64,000 bases of DNA from JAHBVL01 sp963712055 (GCA_963712055.1 CAVQGN010000010.1:1-64000); one strand, 5' to 3'. Positions 26,801-38,273 are shown, counted from the first letter of the stretch. A program made the numbers and translations. Notes: generated by a model not told the origin, from the sequence alone.

Positions 26801-29113
26801 GAACGTGAAGATCAGTTTCGTGCTGGCACCCTTCCCGTCCTGTATAGCTCACCAACGATGGAACTCGGAGTCGATATTGCGACTCTCAACGCGGTGAATC
26901 TCAGAAACGTGCCGCCAACCCCGGCAAACTACGCCCAGCGCAGTGGACGGGCGGGGCGAGCCAACCAGCCCGCTATCGTCGTCACCTATTGCGCTGCATC
27001 AAGTCCGCATGACCAGTACTACTTCACGCGGCGGAAGGAAATGGTCAAGGGAGTGGTCACACCACCGCGAATTGACCTCGCCAACCGCGACCTGATTGCC
27101 TCTCACATGCAGGCGGTCTGGCTGGCCGAGAGTGGGGTCCGATTACCAAGTTCGCTCAAGGGAGTTGTCGAAATCGCGACCGACGATCCAGCCCTGCCGA
27201 TTCGGGACGACATCGCGAAGTCTCTTCGAAACGACCAGTTCAGAGTCCGAGCCGAACAACGGTGTCAGCGAATCTTGTCCGGTCTCGAAGACCAGCTCGG
27301 AGAAACACGGTGGTACCGCGATGGTTGGCTTGGATCCCTGCTTGATCGTGCCCCAGAGTCGTTTGACCGGGCTTGTGACCGGTGGAGGTCTCTCTATGCG
27401 TCGGCGTTGGAGCAGATCGATATTCAGGAAAAACGTGCCAACGATCTCGCGTTGACCAAGTCAGAACGAGATCGTGCGCACAGTCTCTATAGTGAAGCCC
27501 GCCGGCAACGCGATCTCCTGATCGAAGACCAGCGGATGGCGAATGACTTCTACACCTACCGTTACCTCGCGAGCGAAGGTTTTCTCCCCGGCTACAACTT
27601 CCCCCGATTGCCCTTGACTGCCTACATCCCGGGACGCCGGGGCGACAAGGGGGATGGCGAATACCTGCAGCGCGCCCGATTCATCGCGATCTCGGAGTAT
27701 GGGCCCGGCAATAGCATCTACTACGAAGGGAATCGCTACCGGGTAGAGCGAATCTCGCTTCCCACAAGCAGCGAACCGGACGGTGGGATCACGGAAACCA
27801 TCAGGGTTTGCCGGGTTTGCGGATATGCGCATTCGGGTGACCTCGTCAATGCCGACGTTTGCGCCAACCCGACCTGCGGTGCTCTTCTCGACGAAGCATT
27901 TCACAAGGACAACCTCCTGCGGTTACAAAACGTGATCACCCGGCGGGTTGAGCGGATCAGTTCCGAGGAAGAGGAGCGCATCCGGCAAGGTTTCGACCTG
28001 AAAACGTCTTTCCGATTCGGCGAGACACCGCAGGGTCCTGACTTTTCTCGAGCCGAACTCGTGCTCGAGCCGGGTGAAGTCGAGGCTGACCTCGTTTACG
28101 GCCCGGCCGCTCGTCTCTGGCGGATCAATCTTGGCTGGAGGCGCCGCAAGGACAAAACCACCCACGGTTTCTGGCTCGACATGACCCGAGGCGCATGGAG
28201 CCGGAAGGAAGATCCCGACAATCCGAGTGCGGCTGATTCGGCAGAGATCAAGGAGGCTGACCTTCGACGGGTGGTGCCGTATGTCGACGATCGTCAAAAC
28301 ACTCTGCTGCTTACGCCGAGGAAACCGGCACTCGAACGACTTTCGGTTGATGGATCAGGTGGTCCCGGATCGGGTCATTATCTGAGTTTGAGCTTTGCAC
28401 TGGCCCGCGGAATCTGTGCGGTCTATCAACTCGAGGAAAACGAACTCGATGTCGAGCTTCTCCCCGACTCTTCCGAACCCCATAGCCTGTTGTTTACCGA
28501 AGCGTCCGAGGGTGGCGCCGGTGTATTGACGCGCTTACTGGAGGAACCCGGTGCGATGGCTCGGGTCGCGACCGAAGCCTTGCGCATTCTTCATTTTGAC
28601 CCGGAAACCGGCGAAGACTACGGCGAACGAGATGGCTGCGGCATTGCCTGCTATCAGTGCCTGTTGAGTTACCGCAACCAGATCCACCACATCGAGCTGA
28701 ATCGATTTCTCGTCAGGGACCTCCTCGAAGACTGGCAATCGGTTCAGGTTCTCGAACGAGCGTCATCGATGACCCGGGAAGCCTTGCGTGACGAACTCAA
28801 AAAACTCAATCAATCGTCCCTCGAGGATGCATTCGTCGACTGGCTCTTCGAAAACGGCTACCGGTTGCCGGATAAGGCGCAGCATCTGATTGCCGAACCC
28901 TATGCTCGCCCCGATTTCTACTTCGAAGCTGGAAGAGCCTGTGTCTATGTCGATGGTCCGGATCACGAAGACCCGACCCGTCGTGAACGCGATATCGAAG
29001 CGCGCAGAATCCTGGGCCGCCATGGCTATCAGGTGATCGAAGTGACCTATCCGGAACGGTGGAAAGACGAAACTGCCGACTGGTCAGACGTCTTTGGCGA
29101 GGGAGTGCAATGA
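23855..29113 (+). pseudogene. Giant DEAD/DEAH helicase with DUF1998 and C-terminal VSR/DUF559-like nuclease, frameshifted
   Basis: Joined, this is a protein of about 1,750 residues. Helicase motifs: Walker A TGTGSGKSLAYF (about residue 110), DELH (about 223), SATMA (about 259), SFTDNRQDASLQAGHFNDF, and motif VI QRSGRAGRANQP (about 1030). Zinc-finger pairs are FCRNCGEGYF, FCLHCGESW and CRVCGYAHSG. The DUF1998 part carries TEASEGGAGVLTRLL and the cysteine cluster CGIACYQCLLSYRNQ (about 1600). The last 80 residues (ARPDFYFE, CVYVDGPDHE, RRERDIEARRILGRHGYQVI) resemble VSR/DUF559 nucleases. Frame breaks fall near 25290, 25365 and 26160; the rest is clean. Its stop overlaps the SNF2 start. The family is COG1205, with DISARM DrmA and Druantia DruE as the nearest known defence relatives. 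Confidence 0.82.
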
Positions 29114-31998
29114 TGACGGCGACAGCAGGGTTTTCTACCGGATCGATCGTCCGCGCACGCGGCCGGGACTGGGTGATTCTGCCTGGCGAGGATGACCCCG
29201 GCGTTCTTCAGCTTCGTCCGCTGGGCGGCAGCGATGACGATGTCACCGGGATACTGCCGGACCTCGAACCAGTCGAACTCGCGACCTTCGCGCTGCCAGA
29301 TCCCAACGACGTTGGCGACTACGTGTCAGCCCGTCTCCTTCTCGATGCCGTGCGGTTGTCGATCCGGTCGGGCGCGGGACCGTTTCGCTCGTTCGGCCGG
29401 ATCGCCGTCGAACCGCGGCCATACCAGCTTGTTCCGCTCCTGATGGCACTCAAGCAAAATCCGGTCCGGTTGATGATCGCCGACGATGTCGGTATCGGAA
29501 AAACGATCGAAGCCGGATTGATTGCCAGGGAACTCCTCGACCGGGGTGAGATCCGGCGCATCGCTGTCATCTGCCCGGCGCACCTCTGCGATCAGTGGCA
29601 AGAGGAACTGCTCGACAAATTCTCCATCGATGCAGAGGTCGTTCGACCATCGACCATTCGTGCACTCGAACGACCACTCCTGGCCGATCAATCGGTGTTC
29701 GAGGCCTACCCCTATGTGATTGTGTCGATCGACTACATCAAGAGCGAACGACGTCGCCACGAGTTTCTTCGCTCATGCCCGGAATTCGTGATTGTCGATG
29801 AAGCCCACACCTGCGCCGCCGGTGGTTTCGGTTCCCAGCAGCAGCGGCACCAGTTGCTCCAGGATCTCGTCAACGGACCAACCGCTACCAGCCGGAATCG
29901 GCACCTGATCATGACCACCGCCACGCCCCATTCCGGCAACGACACGGCCTTCAGCTCGCTTCTGACCCTCCTCGATCCGGCGTTCGCCGATCTGGGGCTG
30001 GAAGGGGAGGTTAAAGCCGACGATCCGCTCCGCCAGAAACTGGCCCGGCACCTGGTCCAGCGCCGCCGGCAGGACATACGAGCCTATTTACAGGAGGACA
30101 CCCCCTTTCCCGACCGTTTGACCCGCGAAGAAACCTGGAAAATGAGCCGAAACGAGGCAGCCTTTTTCGACGCAGTCCTCGCCTACGCGCGTGATCAGAT
30201 CGATCGCGCCAGCGGGCTCGACCAACCCCAGCAGCGAGTTTCCTGGTGGGCAGCGCTTGCCCTGATGCGGGCTTCGATCAGCAGCCCGGCCGCTGCGGTC
30301 GCCGCACTCCAGACGAAAGCAGCGGGCATCACGACGAGCGAGGATGAGGTCTTCGTTGCCGACAGTGTGGCCGCCATCGACGAACAGGGTGGCCGCTCGG
30401 TCCTCGACGCCGATCCCGATGAAGTTGCCGACTTCGATGATGTCGTTCCTGGCGCGGATGTCAGCGATCTGCAGCCGTCCGACTACGAACGTCGCCGGAT
30501 TCGCGAACTGATCCGCAGCGCAGAATCGCTAATGGGGCGCGGGGATCAGAAACTCGATGCGGCCGCAGAGATCCTTGGCGAACTCCTCGAGGATGGGTTT
30601 CGGCCGATCGTCTTCTGCCGGTATATCTCGACCGCCGACTACGTGGCTGCGGAACTGGGCAAGCGATTCAAAAATACCGAGGTGATCGCGGTCACCGGAA
30701 CCCTTCCGCCCGAAGCGCGCAAGGAACGGGTGCTCGAACTCGCTGAGCATCCATCGCGGATCCTCGTCGCCACCGATTGCCTGTCGGAGGGAATCAACCT
30801 GCAGGCCCATTTCGATTCCGTCCTCCATTACGACCTGAACTGGAACCCGACCCGTCACGAACAGCGGGCTGGGCGGGTCGACCGGTTCGGCCAGGAGCGA
30901 AAAGAAGTCCGGACCGTCATGTTCTATGGCGAGGACAATCCGGTTGATCTGGCGGTCAAGGATGTGCTGCTGACCAAGGCAGAGGTCATCCGCAAGCGTC
31001 TTGGTGTTGCCGTTTCGGTGCCCCAGCGCAGTGGCGCGATCATGGATTCGGTCTTCGAAGCGATCTTTCGTGGACGTGGCCGGGCCCAGCAACTTCAGCT
31101 TGCCCTGGATAGCGACGCCGAAGCAGCTCTCGCCGAACGGGAAGCCGAACTCGAGCGGGATTGGCGCAATCTCGAGGAACGGGAAGGGCGGACGCGCACC
31201 ATCTTCAACCAGTCGAGCATCCATCCGGATGTCGTCAAACAGGAGATGGACCAGGTCCGCGCGTCGCTCGGGTCGGAAGAGGTCACCGAGCAGTTCGTTC
31301 GCACGATGGCGAGCCGGATGAATACCCCGCTTGCCGAGGAACGGAATCGGCTGGTGATGCCGTTGAATGGATTGCCGCCAATCGTTGCCAATGCCTTTGG
31401 CGAACGACGGTCGAATGCCCCCATCCCGGTCGGTTTTCGGTTTCCGGTCGCGGAAGGGGTCTATCACCTCGCCCGCACCAGCGACGTGGTCGAAACCCTG
31501 GCTGCGGTCGCGGTCGATGGTGCGCTCGATCCGAAGCTTTCGTTGCGGCCAGCCCACCGCGCTGGAGCGATCCTGACCGACGCGGTCCGGGTCGAAACCA
31601 CCCTGGCCGTCGCCCGACTTCGCGTTCATCTCCGGACCGCCACCCATTCGGGTGCCCGTGAGATGCTCGCCGAAGAGAGCCTGCTGCTCGGTTGGCGGTG
31701 GGAATCGAACGATGAACTCGAACTTCTGTCCGACTACGAGGTGCAGCGATTGCTGGAGGCCGCGCCGACGGTGAGCATGCAGGATGGGCACCGGAAGCGT
31801 GTGATCACCAGCGTGATCGCCGAGGAAGAACGATGGCGGCCGATGATCGAAGAACGCGCCCGGGCGCGTGCCATTGATGTCCTGGAAGCCCACCGCCGGG
31901 TCCGCGATATCGCCGAACTGTCGGGCGCCGGTCGCCTGCAGGCGGAACCGATGTTGCCGGTCGATATTCTCGGCCTCTTTGTGCTGTTGCCAGCCTGA
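29110..31998 (+). CDS. SNF2-family helicase, DISARM DrmD-like
   Basis: An intact protein of 962 residues. Helicase motifs are ADDVGIGKTIEAGLIAREL (about residue 125), the DEAH box IVDEAHTCAAGG (about 229), TATPHSGND (about 269) and the C-terminal lobe ATDCLSEGINLQ with EQRAGRVDRFGQER (about 585). These fit the HepA/DrmD branch of SNF2 translocases. The start is at ATG 29110, overlapping the previous stop; a second ATG follows immediately. In class 1 DISARM, DrmD is paired with the adenine methylase DrmMI, and the next gene here is exactly such a methylase, 17 bases on. It would translocate on duplex DNA for the defence complex. Confidence 0.88.
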   Translation: MMTATAGFSTGSIVRARGRDWVILPGEDDPGVLQLRPLGGSDDDVTGILPDLEPVELATFALPDPNDVGDYVSARLLLDAVRLSIRSGAGPFRSFGRIAVEPRPYQLVPLLMALKQNPVRLMIADDVGIGKTIEAGLIARELLDRGEIRRIAVICPAHLCDQWQEELLDKFSIDAEVVRPSTIRALERPLLADQSVFEAYPYVIVSIDYIKSERRRHEFLRSCPEFVIVDEAHTCAAGGFGSQQQRHQLLQDLVNGPTATSRNRHLIMTTATPHSGNDTAFSSLLTLLDPAFADLGLEGEVKADDPLRQKLARHLVQRRRQDIRAYLQEDTPFPDRLTREETWKMSRNEAAFFDAVLAYARDQIDRASGLDQPQQRVSWWAALALMRASISSPAAAVAALQTKAAGITTSEDEVFVADSVAAIDEQGGRSVLDADPDEVADFDDVVPGADVSDLQPSDYERRRIRELIRSAESLMGRGDQKLDAAAEILGELLEDGFRPIVFCRYISTADYVAAELGKRFKNTEVIAVTGTLPPEARKERVLELAEHPSRILVATDCLSEGINLQAHFDSVLHYDLNWNPTRHEQRAGRVDRFGQERKEVRTVMFYGEDNPVDLAVKDVLLTKAEVIRKRLGVAVSVPQRSGAIMDSVFEAIFRGRGRAQQLQLALDSDAEAALAEREAELERDWRNLEEREGRTRTIFNQSSIHPDVVKQEMDQVRASLGSEEVTEQFVRTMASRMNTPLAEERNRLVMPLNGLPPIVANAFGERRSNAPIPVGFRFPVAEGVYHLARTSDVVETLAAVAVDGALDPKLSLRPAHRAGAILTDAVRVETTLAVARLRVHLRTATHSGAREMLAEESLLLGWRWESNDELELLSDYEVQRLLEAAPTVSMQDGHRKRVITSVIAEEERWRPMIEERARARAIDVLEAHRRVRDIAELSGAGRLQAEPMLPVDILGLFVLLPA

Positions 31999-32015
31999 TC
32001 AGAAAAGGACGAACG

Positions 32016-35000
32016 ATGACCGCACCACGATCAGAGGGGCAATTCAGCGCGATCCGGACAGAAGGTGGGTTGCTCCCACCAGAACTGCTGCGACGAGTCC
32101 AGACACTCGATAGCAGCCTCGAGGGGCTGACGTCCGCCGACTACCATCTCGATCCATCTGAGCGAACCAACCGGGCGATCGACGAGGCCTGGCAAGCGGT
32201 CCAGACCCATTGGGCGTCTTTCCAGCGGACCCGGGAGCTGGTCGAGAAAAACGATGAGACCGGGACCAGCGAAACCCGCGCCTGGGTGCAAACGGTCCTG
32301 CGCGAACTCGGTTTTGGCGAACTCCGGTTCGTTGCGGCGGCCGAAACGATCGATGGCCGCGATTTCCTGATCTCCCACCGCGCCGGGGAAGGAGTCGATG
32401 CGCCGCCGTTCCAGATCGTTTCGTTCCGGCAGGGGATCGACGAGCGCGCCACTCGCACCGGTGGCGGCGAAAAACGGAGCCCGCAGGCGCTGATGCAGGG
32501 CTATCTCAACGCCAGCGATCATCTCTGGGGCGTGGTGACCAACGGTTTCGTGTTTCGACTGCTCCGCGAGAATCGCCAGATCGACCGTTCGCTGATGCTC
32601 GAGTTCGATCTCCGCGGCATCATCGAGTCGGAGAGCTATGCCGAGTTCCGGCTTTTCTGGCTCCTCCTGCACCGGAGCCGGTTCGTTCAACCCGGGGAAC
32701 GGCGGGAAACCGCCTGGCTCGAACGCTGGTCGCAACAAGCCGCCAGTGATGGCGCCCGCGCGCTCGATGGGTTGCGCAACGGGGTCGAAACTGCGATCGA
32801 AGCGCTCGGGCAGGGTCTCCTCGATCACCCGGAAAACATCGACCTCCGCCAGCGGCTGTCAGATGGTTCGCTCTCTCTCGATGACTACTACAGCCAGCTC
32901 CTCCGCCTGGTCTATCGTCTCTTGTTTCTCATGGTGGCCGAGGAGCGGGGTCTCCTGTTCGGACCGGAAACCGATCCGGCCGCGGTCACCCGGTATCGCC
33001 GGTACTACAGTGTCGACCGCTTGCGGATTGCCTCCCGGAACGTGCGCAAACGGGACAACCGCTACGACGATCTCTGGCGTGGTCTGCTGGTCACTTTCGA
33101 TGCGCTCCGGGATCCCGCCCCGGCCCATCTCCTCGGTCTCGAACCACTGGGCGGGGGACTGTTCGGCAAGGGTTCGTGCCCGGATATCGCCGATCCGCCG
33201 GCGAGCAGCGTCGAGCACATGACAACTCGGCCGCTGATCGGGAATGGATCGCTCCTGACCGCGATCGGCGCGTTGAGCGAGGTCACCCGCGACGGTATCA
33301 CCCGCCGGGTCAACTATCGCGATCTCGATGTCGAAGAACTCGGCGGGGTCTATGAAGGGTTGCTCGAGCATCGTCCGGCACTCGAGACTCTTGCTGCAGG
33401 GCTACGAATTCGGGTTCGATGCCAGCACCTCGCGCAAGGAAACCGGGTCCTACTACACCAATCCCGGTCTGGTCCAGGAACTGATCCAGAGTGCGCTGAT
33501 GCCGGTGATCGAGGACCGGCTCGCGCAGGCCCGGACACCTGACGACAAGCGGGCGGCTCTCCTCGATCTCAAGGTCTGCGATCCCGCTTGCGGTTCGGGA
33601 CATTTCCTGCTGGCAGCGGCGCGGCGAATCGGGCGGGAACTGGCGACGATCGAAAGCGGCGGCGAAGAACCGACCGCAGCCGGGATCCGGCATGGTGTCC
33701 GCGAAGCGATCCAGCATTGCGTCTACGGCGTCGATCTCAACCCGCTCGCAGTTGATCTCTGCAAGGTGGCGCTCTGGCTGGAAGCGCACGAACCGGGCAA
33801 ACCGGTCGGCTTTCTCGATCACCATATTCGCCAGGGGAACTCGCTGATCGGCGCGACCCCGGAAGTGATGGTCGACGGGATTCCGACCGACGCGTTCAAG
33901 GAGGTCACCGGCGACGAGAAAGCCTACGCTTCGGCGATCCGCAAACGGAATACGCAGGAGCGGAAAGGGCAACTGGCGTTCGAGTGGACGGTCACGCCGA
34001 TCGAGAACAACGACGCGCTGCGGAGTTATTTCGACACTCTCGAAAGCGAGGATGATTCGGTCGAGAGTGTGGCCCGGAAGGAAGCCCTCTACCGGAGTCA
34101 TCGCCAGAGTCCCGACTTCTGGCGCAAGCAACTGATCGCCGATTGCTGGACGGCCGCCTTTTTCTGGCCATTGCAGACGGGCGCACCGGAACCACCGACG
34201 CAAGCGACCTGGGAACGGCTGGCCAACGATCCCCGGTTGGTCGACTACATCAATCCGAAGAAGCGGAGCGAGGTCGAGGGAACCGACGAGTTCCGGACGG
34301 TGCGCAGGGCGCGGGCGCTGTCGCGGGCGAACAGCTTTTTTCACTGGCATCTCGAGTTCGAGGACGTGTTCGGTCGCGACGATCCCGGGTTCGATGTCAT
34401 CCTCGGCAACCCGCCGTGGGAACGGATCAAGCTGCAGGAGCAGGAGTTCTTCGCATCGCGTGATGACGAAGATCGGCAATGCTCCGAACGCTGCCGCACG
34501 AAAGAAGCTGATCGCCGCATTGTGACCAGGAACAACCGGGATCGACTCCTGTTTCAGGCATATGAGGATCGCGCTGCGGGCATCCGAATGCGAAAGCAGG
34601 TTCATTCGCACGTAGCGACCGCTATCCACTGACCGGGCGCGGGGATGTCAACACCTATTCGATCTTCGCCGAACTGATGGCCAGGCGAATTCGGATCAGC
34701 TGGTCGGGCCGGGATCATCGTACCGACCGGTATCGCGACCGATGACTACCAACCAGTACTTCTTCGGCTGGCTGGTCGACGACGGCCGGATCGCGTCACT
34801 GTTCGATTTCGAAAACCGCGAGAAGCTGTTCTCCCGCTGTCCATCGCTCGGACGAAGTTCTCGTTGCTGACCATGGCAGGCAGACACGGGGACGCAGGCA
34901 CCCTTCCGGGCTGCGTTTTTCCTGACCCAGCCGCACCAGTTGCAGGAACCTGACCGGGTCTTCACGCTCTCAGCCGAGGAGATCGAACTCCTCAATCCGA

Positions 35001-36434
35001 ACACGAAAACCTGTCCGATCTTCCGGACCGCCCGCGACGCCGAGATCACGAAAGCGATCTACCGCGACGGCGCCAGTGCTGGTGCGAGAGGGACCGCCGG
35101 AGGAAAACCCGTGGGGGATCACCTTCAAGCAGGACCTGTTCGACATGTCGAACGACTCCGGACTCTTCCGCACCCGGGAGCAGCTGGAGGAGTATGGCTA
35201 CCGGCCTGGAAGCGGATGGCCGCTTCCGCGGGAACGACGAAACCTGGTTGCCGCTCTACGAAGCCAAGCTGATCCACCAGTACGACCACCGCTACGCCAC
35301 CTTCGAGGGCAGCGCCAAAAAGGATCAGGCCCGCGACACTACCCTCGCCGAGCACCAGGATCCGAATTTCGTAGTCACTCCACGGTATTGGGTGACGAGC
35401 GGGAGGTAGTCAGCGATCGGCTTGGCAGGAAATGCGACGTTCCAGTGGCTGGTTCCTCGTGATTTAGAGGAATCACGAACGCGACCAACGAGAGAACATG
35501 TGATTGCAGTCGCTGCTGTCCTGGATGGGCAGCTGCAACTCGCTATCGATGATTGCGAATTCCGGACCAAGATCCGACAGATGGCGCTTGACTGGCGAAC
35601 TTGAACTGCATCGTACTTGACTTTCTAAATCGACAGAAAATCAGGTGGAGCCAACATCAATTTCTTCATCGTGAAGCAGCTCCCCGTTCTGCCACCTGAA
35701 ACCTACACACCGGAACTGCTCGACACGATCGTGCCGCGGGTGCTGGAACTGGTCTACACCTCGCACGACATGGCGCCGTTTCGCCCGTGATCTCGGCTAC
35801 GACGGTCCGCCGTTCGCCTGGGACGAGGAACGGCGGGCACACCTGCGGGCGGAACTGGACGGGCTCTACGCCCATCTCTACGGTCTCAACCGGGACGATT
35901 TCGCCTATATCCTCGACACCTTCCCGATCGTCCGCCGCCACGATCTCGACGAGTTCGGCGAGTACCGCACCAAACGGCTCTGCCTCGAAGCCTACGACTA
36001 CTTCTCGCCCGAATCGCTGCGCCAGCTCGAACTCGACATCCGCGGGATCGAGAGTTCCCTCCGCAAACTCCTGGCAGCCACGCTCGACAACGATCCGAAA
36101 CGGCTGACCCCGGAGATGCGGACCAACCTGCTGGAGAAACGGAACGAGCAGTTGCCGAAATCCGCCGCACCCGACCCAGACCCGCCGCTTTCCGAACTCC
36201 TCCGCTCCGCCTACATGCCCGATCTCGACCGGATCGTCCGCTCGGAACCAGTCTGGCCCACGCTCCAGGAGCGGTTCGAAAGCAAGACGTCAATTCAGGG
36301 ATCGCTACGGACGGCTGGTCACCCTCCGCAACCCCCTGGCCCACGATCGCGGTGTCAGCGACGAGTTGCGTCGCAGCGGCGAGGAAGCGGTCGCGTGGTT
36401 CCGGGAGAGGTTGGGGGTGGAGGTGACGGCATGA
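32016..36434 (+). pseudogene. Large N6-adenine DNA methylase (DrmMI/PglX-like), frameshifted
   Basis: Joined, it is about 1,470 residues. The N-terminal about 450 residues are helical (ASDHLWGVVTNGFVFRLLRE, DYYSQLLRLVYRLLFLMVAE). The methylase core follows: motif I DPACGSGHFLLAAARRIG, YGVDLNPLAVDLCKVALWLE, then the catalytic NPPW in VILGNPPWERIK. Next come GRGDVNTYSIFAELM and a target-recognition part with FFIVKQLPVLPPETYTPELL. One break lies near 33400. Many more crowd into 34450-35790, where even the usual RDITNATNERT-like motif is split. From about 35800 one frame continues to 36280. The stop at 36432-36434 overlaps the next start (ATGA). It would mark self DNA at adenine. Confidence 0.82.
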
Positions 36435-36922
36435 GCACGATGTCAGACGGAAAGACCTATATCGTTGCGACGCGGCATGCCGCGAAGGTCCTCATCGACG
36501 GGATGAACTGGGAGACCAAGGAGGTCAGGAGACTCCAGGACGCCCTGGAGGTGGTCGAAGAAATCGGGTCGATGAACTCCTGGATTGGATTTGTCGGGCA
36601 GGAGCATCCTTCAGAGGAGGATCGGGCGATGATCGATCAGTACCTCGCTCTTCAGCGTGAGACCGGCCGAGGTGATCCGCGGAGTATCGAGATTGTCCTG
36701 CGCAAGAGACTGGAGGTCCATGAAGAAGCGAGGGCTGTGCTTGCTGGAGCACTGCTCCAGATTGGAAGGCAGGGAATTTCTCGCGTGCACGAGGGACTCG
36801 AAGAGCTGTCCCGACGGAAAAGACCTCAAGGGGCTGCCGCTGAAGAGGGTTGTCTGGAACTGCCCGCAACCAGTCGATGCACTGGGAAGATTGCGATTGG
36901 GACTCATGCAAACCTGGGGTGA
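36431..36922 (+). CDS. Hypothetical protein between methylase and nuclease
   Basis: 163 codons from an ATG that overlaps the methylase stop (ATGA), so it is probably translated with it. The first 110 residues look real and mostly helical (KTYIVATRHAAKVLIDGMNW, RRLQDALEVVEEIGSMNSW, PSEEDRAMIDQYLALQRETG). The last 50 are of poor quality. In another frame 36850-37128 is open and ends with a protein-like NRCKNMAWLVVKDVLGWDAL, so a frameshift near 36850 may hide a longer gene reaching to the nuclease start. I do not recognise the family. Confidence 0.45.
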   Translation: MSTMSDGKTYIVATRHAAKVLIDGMNWETKEVRRLQDALEVVEEIGSMNSWIGFVGQEHPSEEDRAMIDQYLALQRETGRGDPRSIEIVLRKRLEVHEEARAVLAGALLQIGRQGISRVHEGLEELSRRKRPQGAAAEEGCLELPATSRCTGKIAIGTHANLG

Positions 36923-37135
36923 AGCACAAGAAATCGACCTTTGAGAAACTTGGGTCTGAAAGCGGATACGGACCAGAGTTCTCCCCTGATGGACCCAATC
37001 GGTGCAAGAACATGGCGTGGCTGGTGGTGAAGGACGTGCTGGGCTGGGACGCACTCGAACCATACGAAAGCGGATATGCAGCAATTGATCGGACAGGGTG
37101 GCGGGTCGAGCCCGAGCGGAGGAGGTGAACGCAGC

Positions 37136-38273
37136 GTGACCGCGATCTGGAAGGATGAAGGCGGCGACTGGAGTCTCCTGTCCCCCGTCGGCTTCCCGGA
37201 CGAGGCGACCCTGCATCGGCTCGTGGCAGATGCCCCGCAGCTGCTGCCGCTCTCTGGCAGCCCACGGCTTGCCGTTGTGGGAACGGAAGTTGTACTCGGC
37301 GGTGGCCGGGCTGACATCGTTGCCATCGAACCGACCGGGAGGCTGGTGATTGTCGAGATCAAGCTGGCGCAGAATGCTGAGTCGAGAAGAGCCGTCGTCG
37401 CGCAGATTCTTACGTATGCCGCCCATCTTCGTGGGCTGAGTCCCGAGACTGTCGAGGAGTTGCTTCGCACCTATCTCGCCGGGCGCGGCTACGGCAGCCT
37501 GTTCGAGGCTGCCCAGAGTGTCGAGCAAGCGGCTGATCTGGATGCTGAAGAGTTTGATGCTGCCCTCGAAGGCTCGCTGACATCTGGAGGTTTCCGCCTG
37601 GTGATCGTGCTGGACGAAGCACCGCCAGAACTCGTGAAACTCACCGGATTCCTGGAAGCGGTCACCAGCGAGTTGATCGTCGATCTGATCACCGTGCAGA
37701 GCTACCAGATCGGAGATTCGCGAATCGTTATTCCGAGGCGAGTCGATCCAGAGCGGGAACCTTCGATTACTGGCCCGGCAAACGTGCGGCGGGCGAGTAG
37801 ATCATCCGAAGCAGTTCCGACTCAGAGGTAAGGAGGAGTTCCTGGCCTCGATTGCGGAGTCACCGGAGGAAGTGCAGCCTGAGCTCACGCGCCTCGCCGA
37901 GTGGGCGGCACAACTGGAGGACGACGGGCTTGCGGTTCTCTGGACCACACGGGGGAAAGGGCGCGCTACCCTGGTGCCGCGTATTCCGGGAGCAGACGCT
38001 GGACTGGTAACGATCTGGAACGACCGGGGGGCCTACCTTTCGTTCTGGCGCAGTGTGTTCGAGCGCCGGGCACCGGCAACGCTGGCGCGGTTTGATGAGG
38101 CTGGGGATCTGCCGCGCGTCGGGTTGGGAAACACCACGAGAGATCAGACTGACGCGCTGCTGAATCTACTGACGGAAGCCTATCGTGAGGCGAATGGGGT
38201 CAGCGCTGAATCACGGTCGAGCGTCGGGATTGCTGAAGCCGATCAAGGTGAGTGGCGAGTCCAGGAGGCCTAG
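37136..38273 (+). pseudogene. NucS/DUF91-like PD-(D/E)XK nuclease, one frameshift
   Basis: The nuclease core reads GRADIVAIEPTGRLVIVEIK, i.e. Asp followed by Glu-Ile-Lys, then AESRRAVVAQILTYAAHLRG, as in NucS/DUF91-type PD-(D/E)XK proteins. The start GTG 37136 follows GGAGGTGA at seven bases; an in-frame ATG at 37076 lacks such a site. The frame ends at 37831, but an indel near 37800 joins it to an open frame through 38273 (EEFLASIAESPEEVQPELTR, ending WRVQEA). This gives a normal length of about 378 residues. It lies after the methylase and a small unknown gene and may be the last gene of the defence island. Confidence 0.7.

Noticed and set aside
30529..31893. 454-codon open frame antisense to the SNF2 helicase
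   Set aside because: It lies fully antisense to a gene with clear helicase motifs, and its product has no family pattern; long antisense frames are common in GC-rich codon usage.
33310..34629. 439-codon open frame antisense to the methylase
   Set aside because: The plus strand carries the DPACGSG and NPPW methylase motifs in the same stretch; the antisense product is unstructured and arginine/proline-rich.
23855..38273. Calling the defence island a complete class 1 DISARM
   Set aside because: DrmD-like and DrmMI-like genes are present, but no separate DrmA/DrmB pair and no phospholipase-D-type DrmC could be found.
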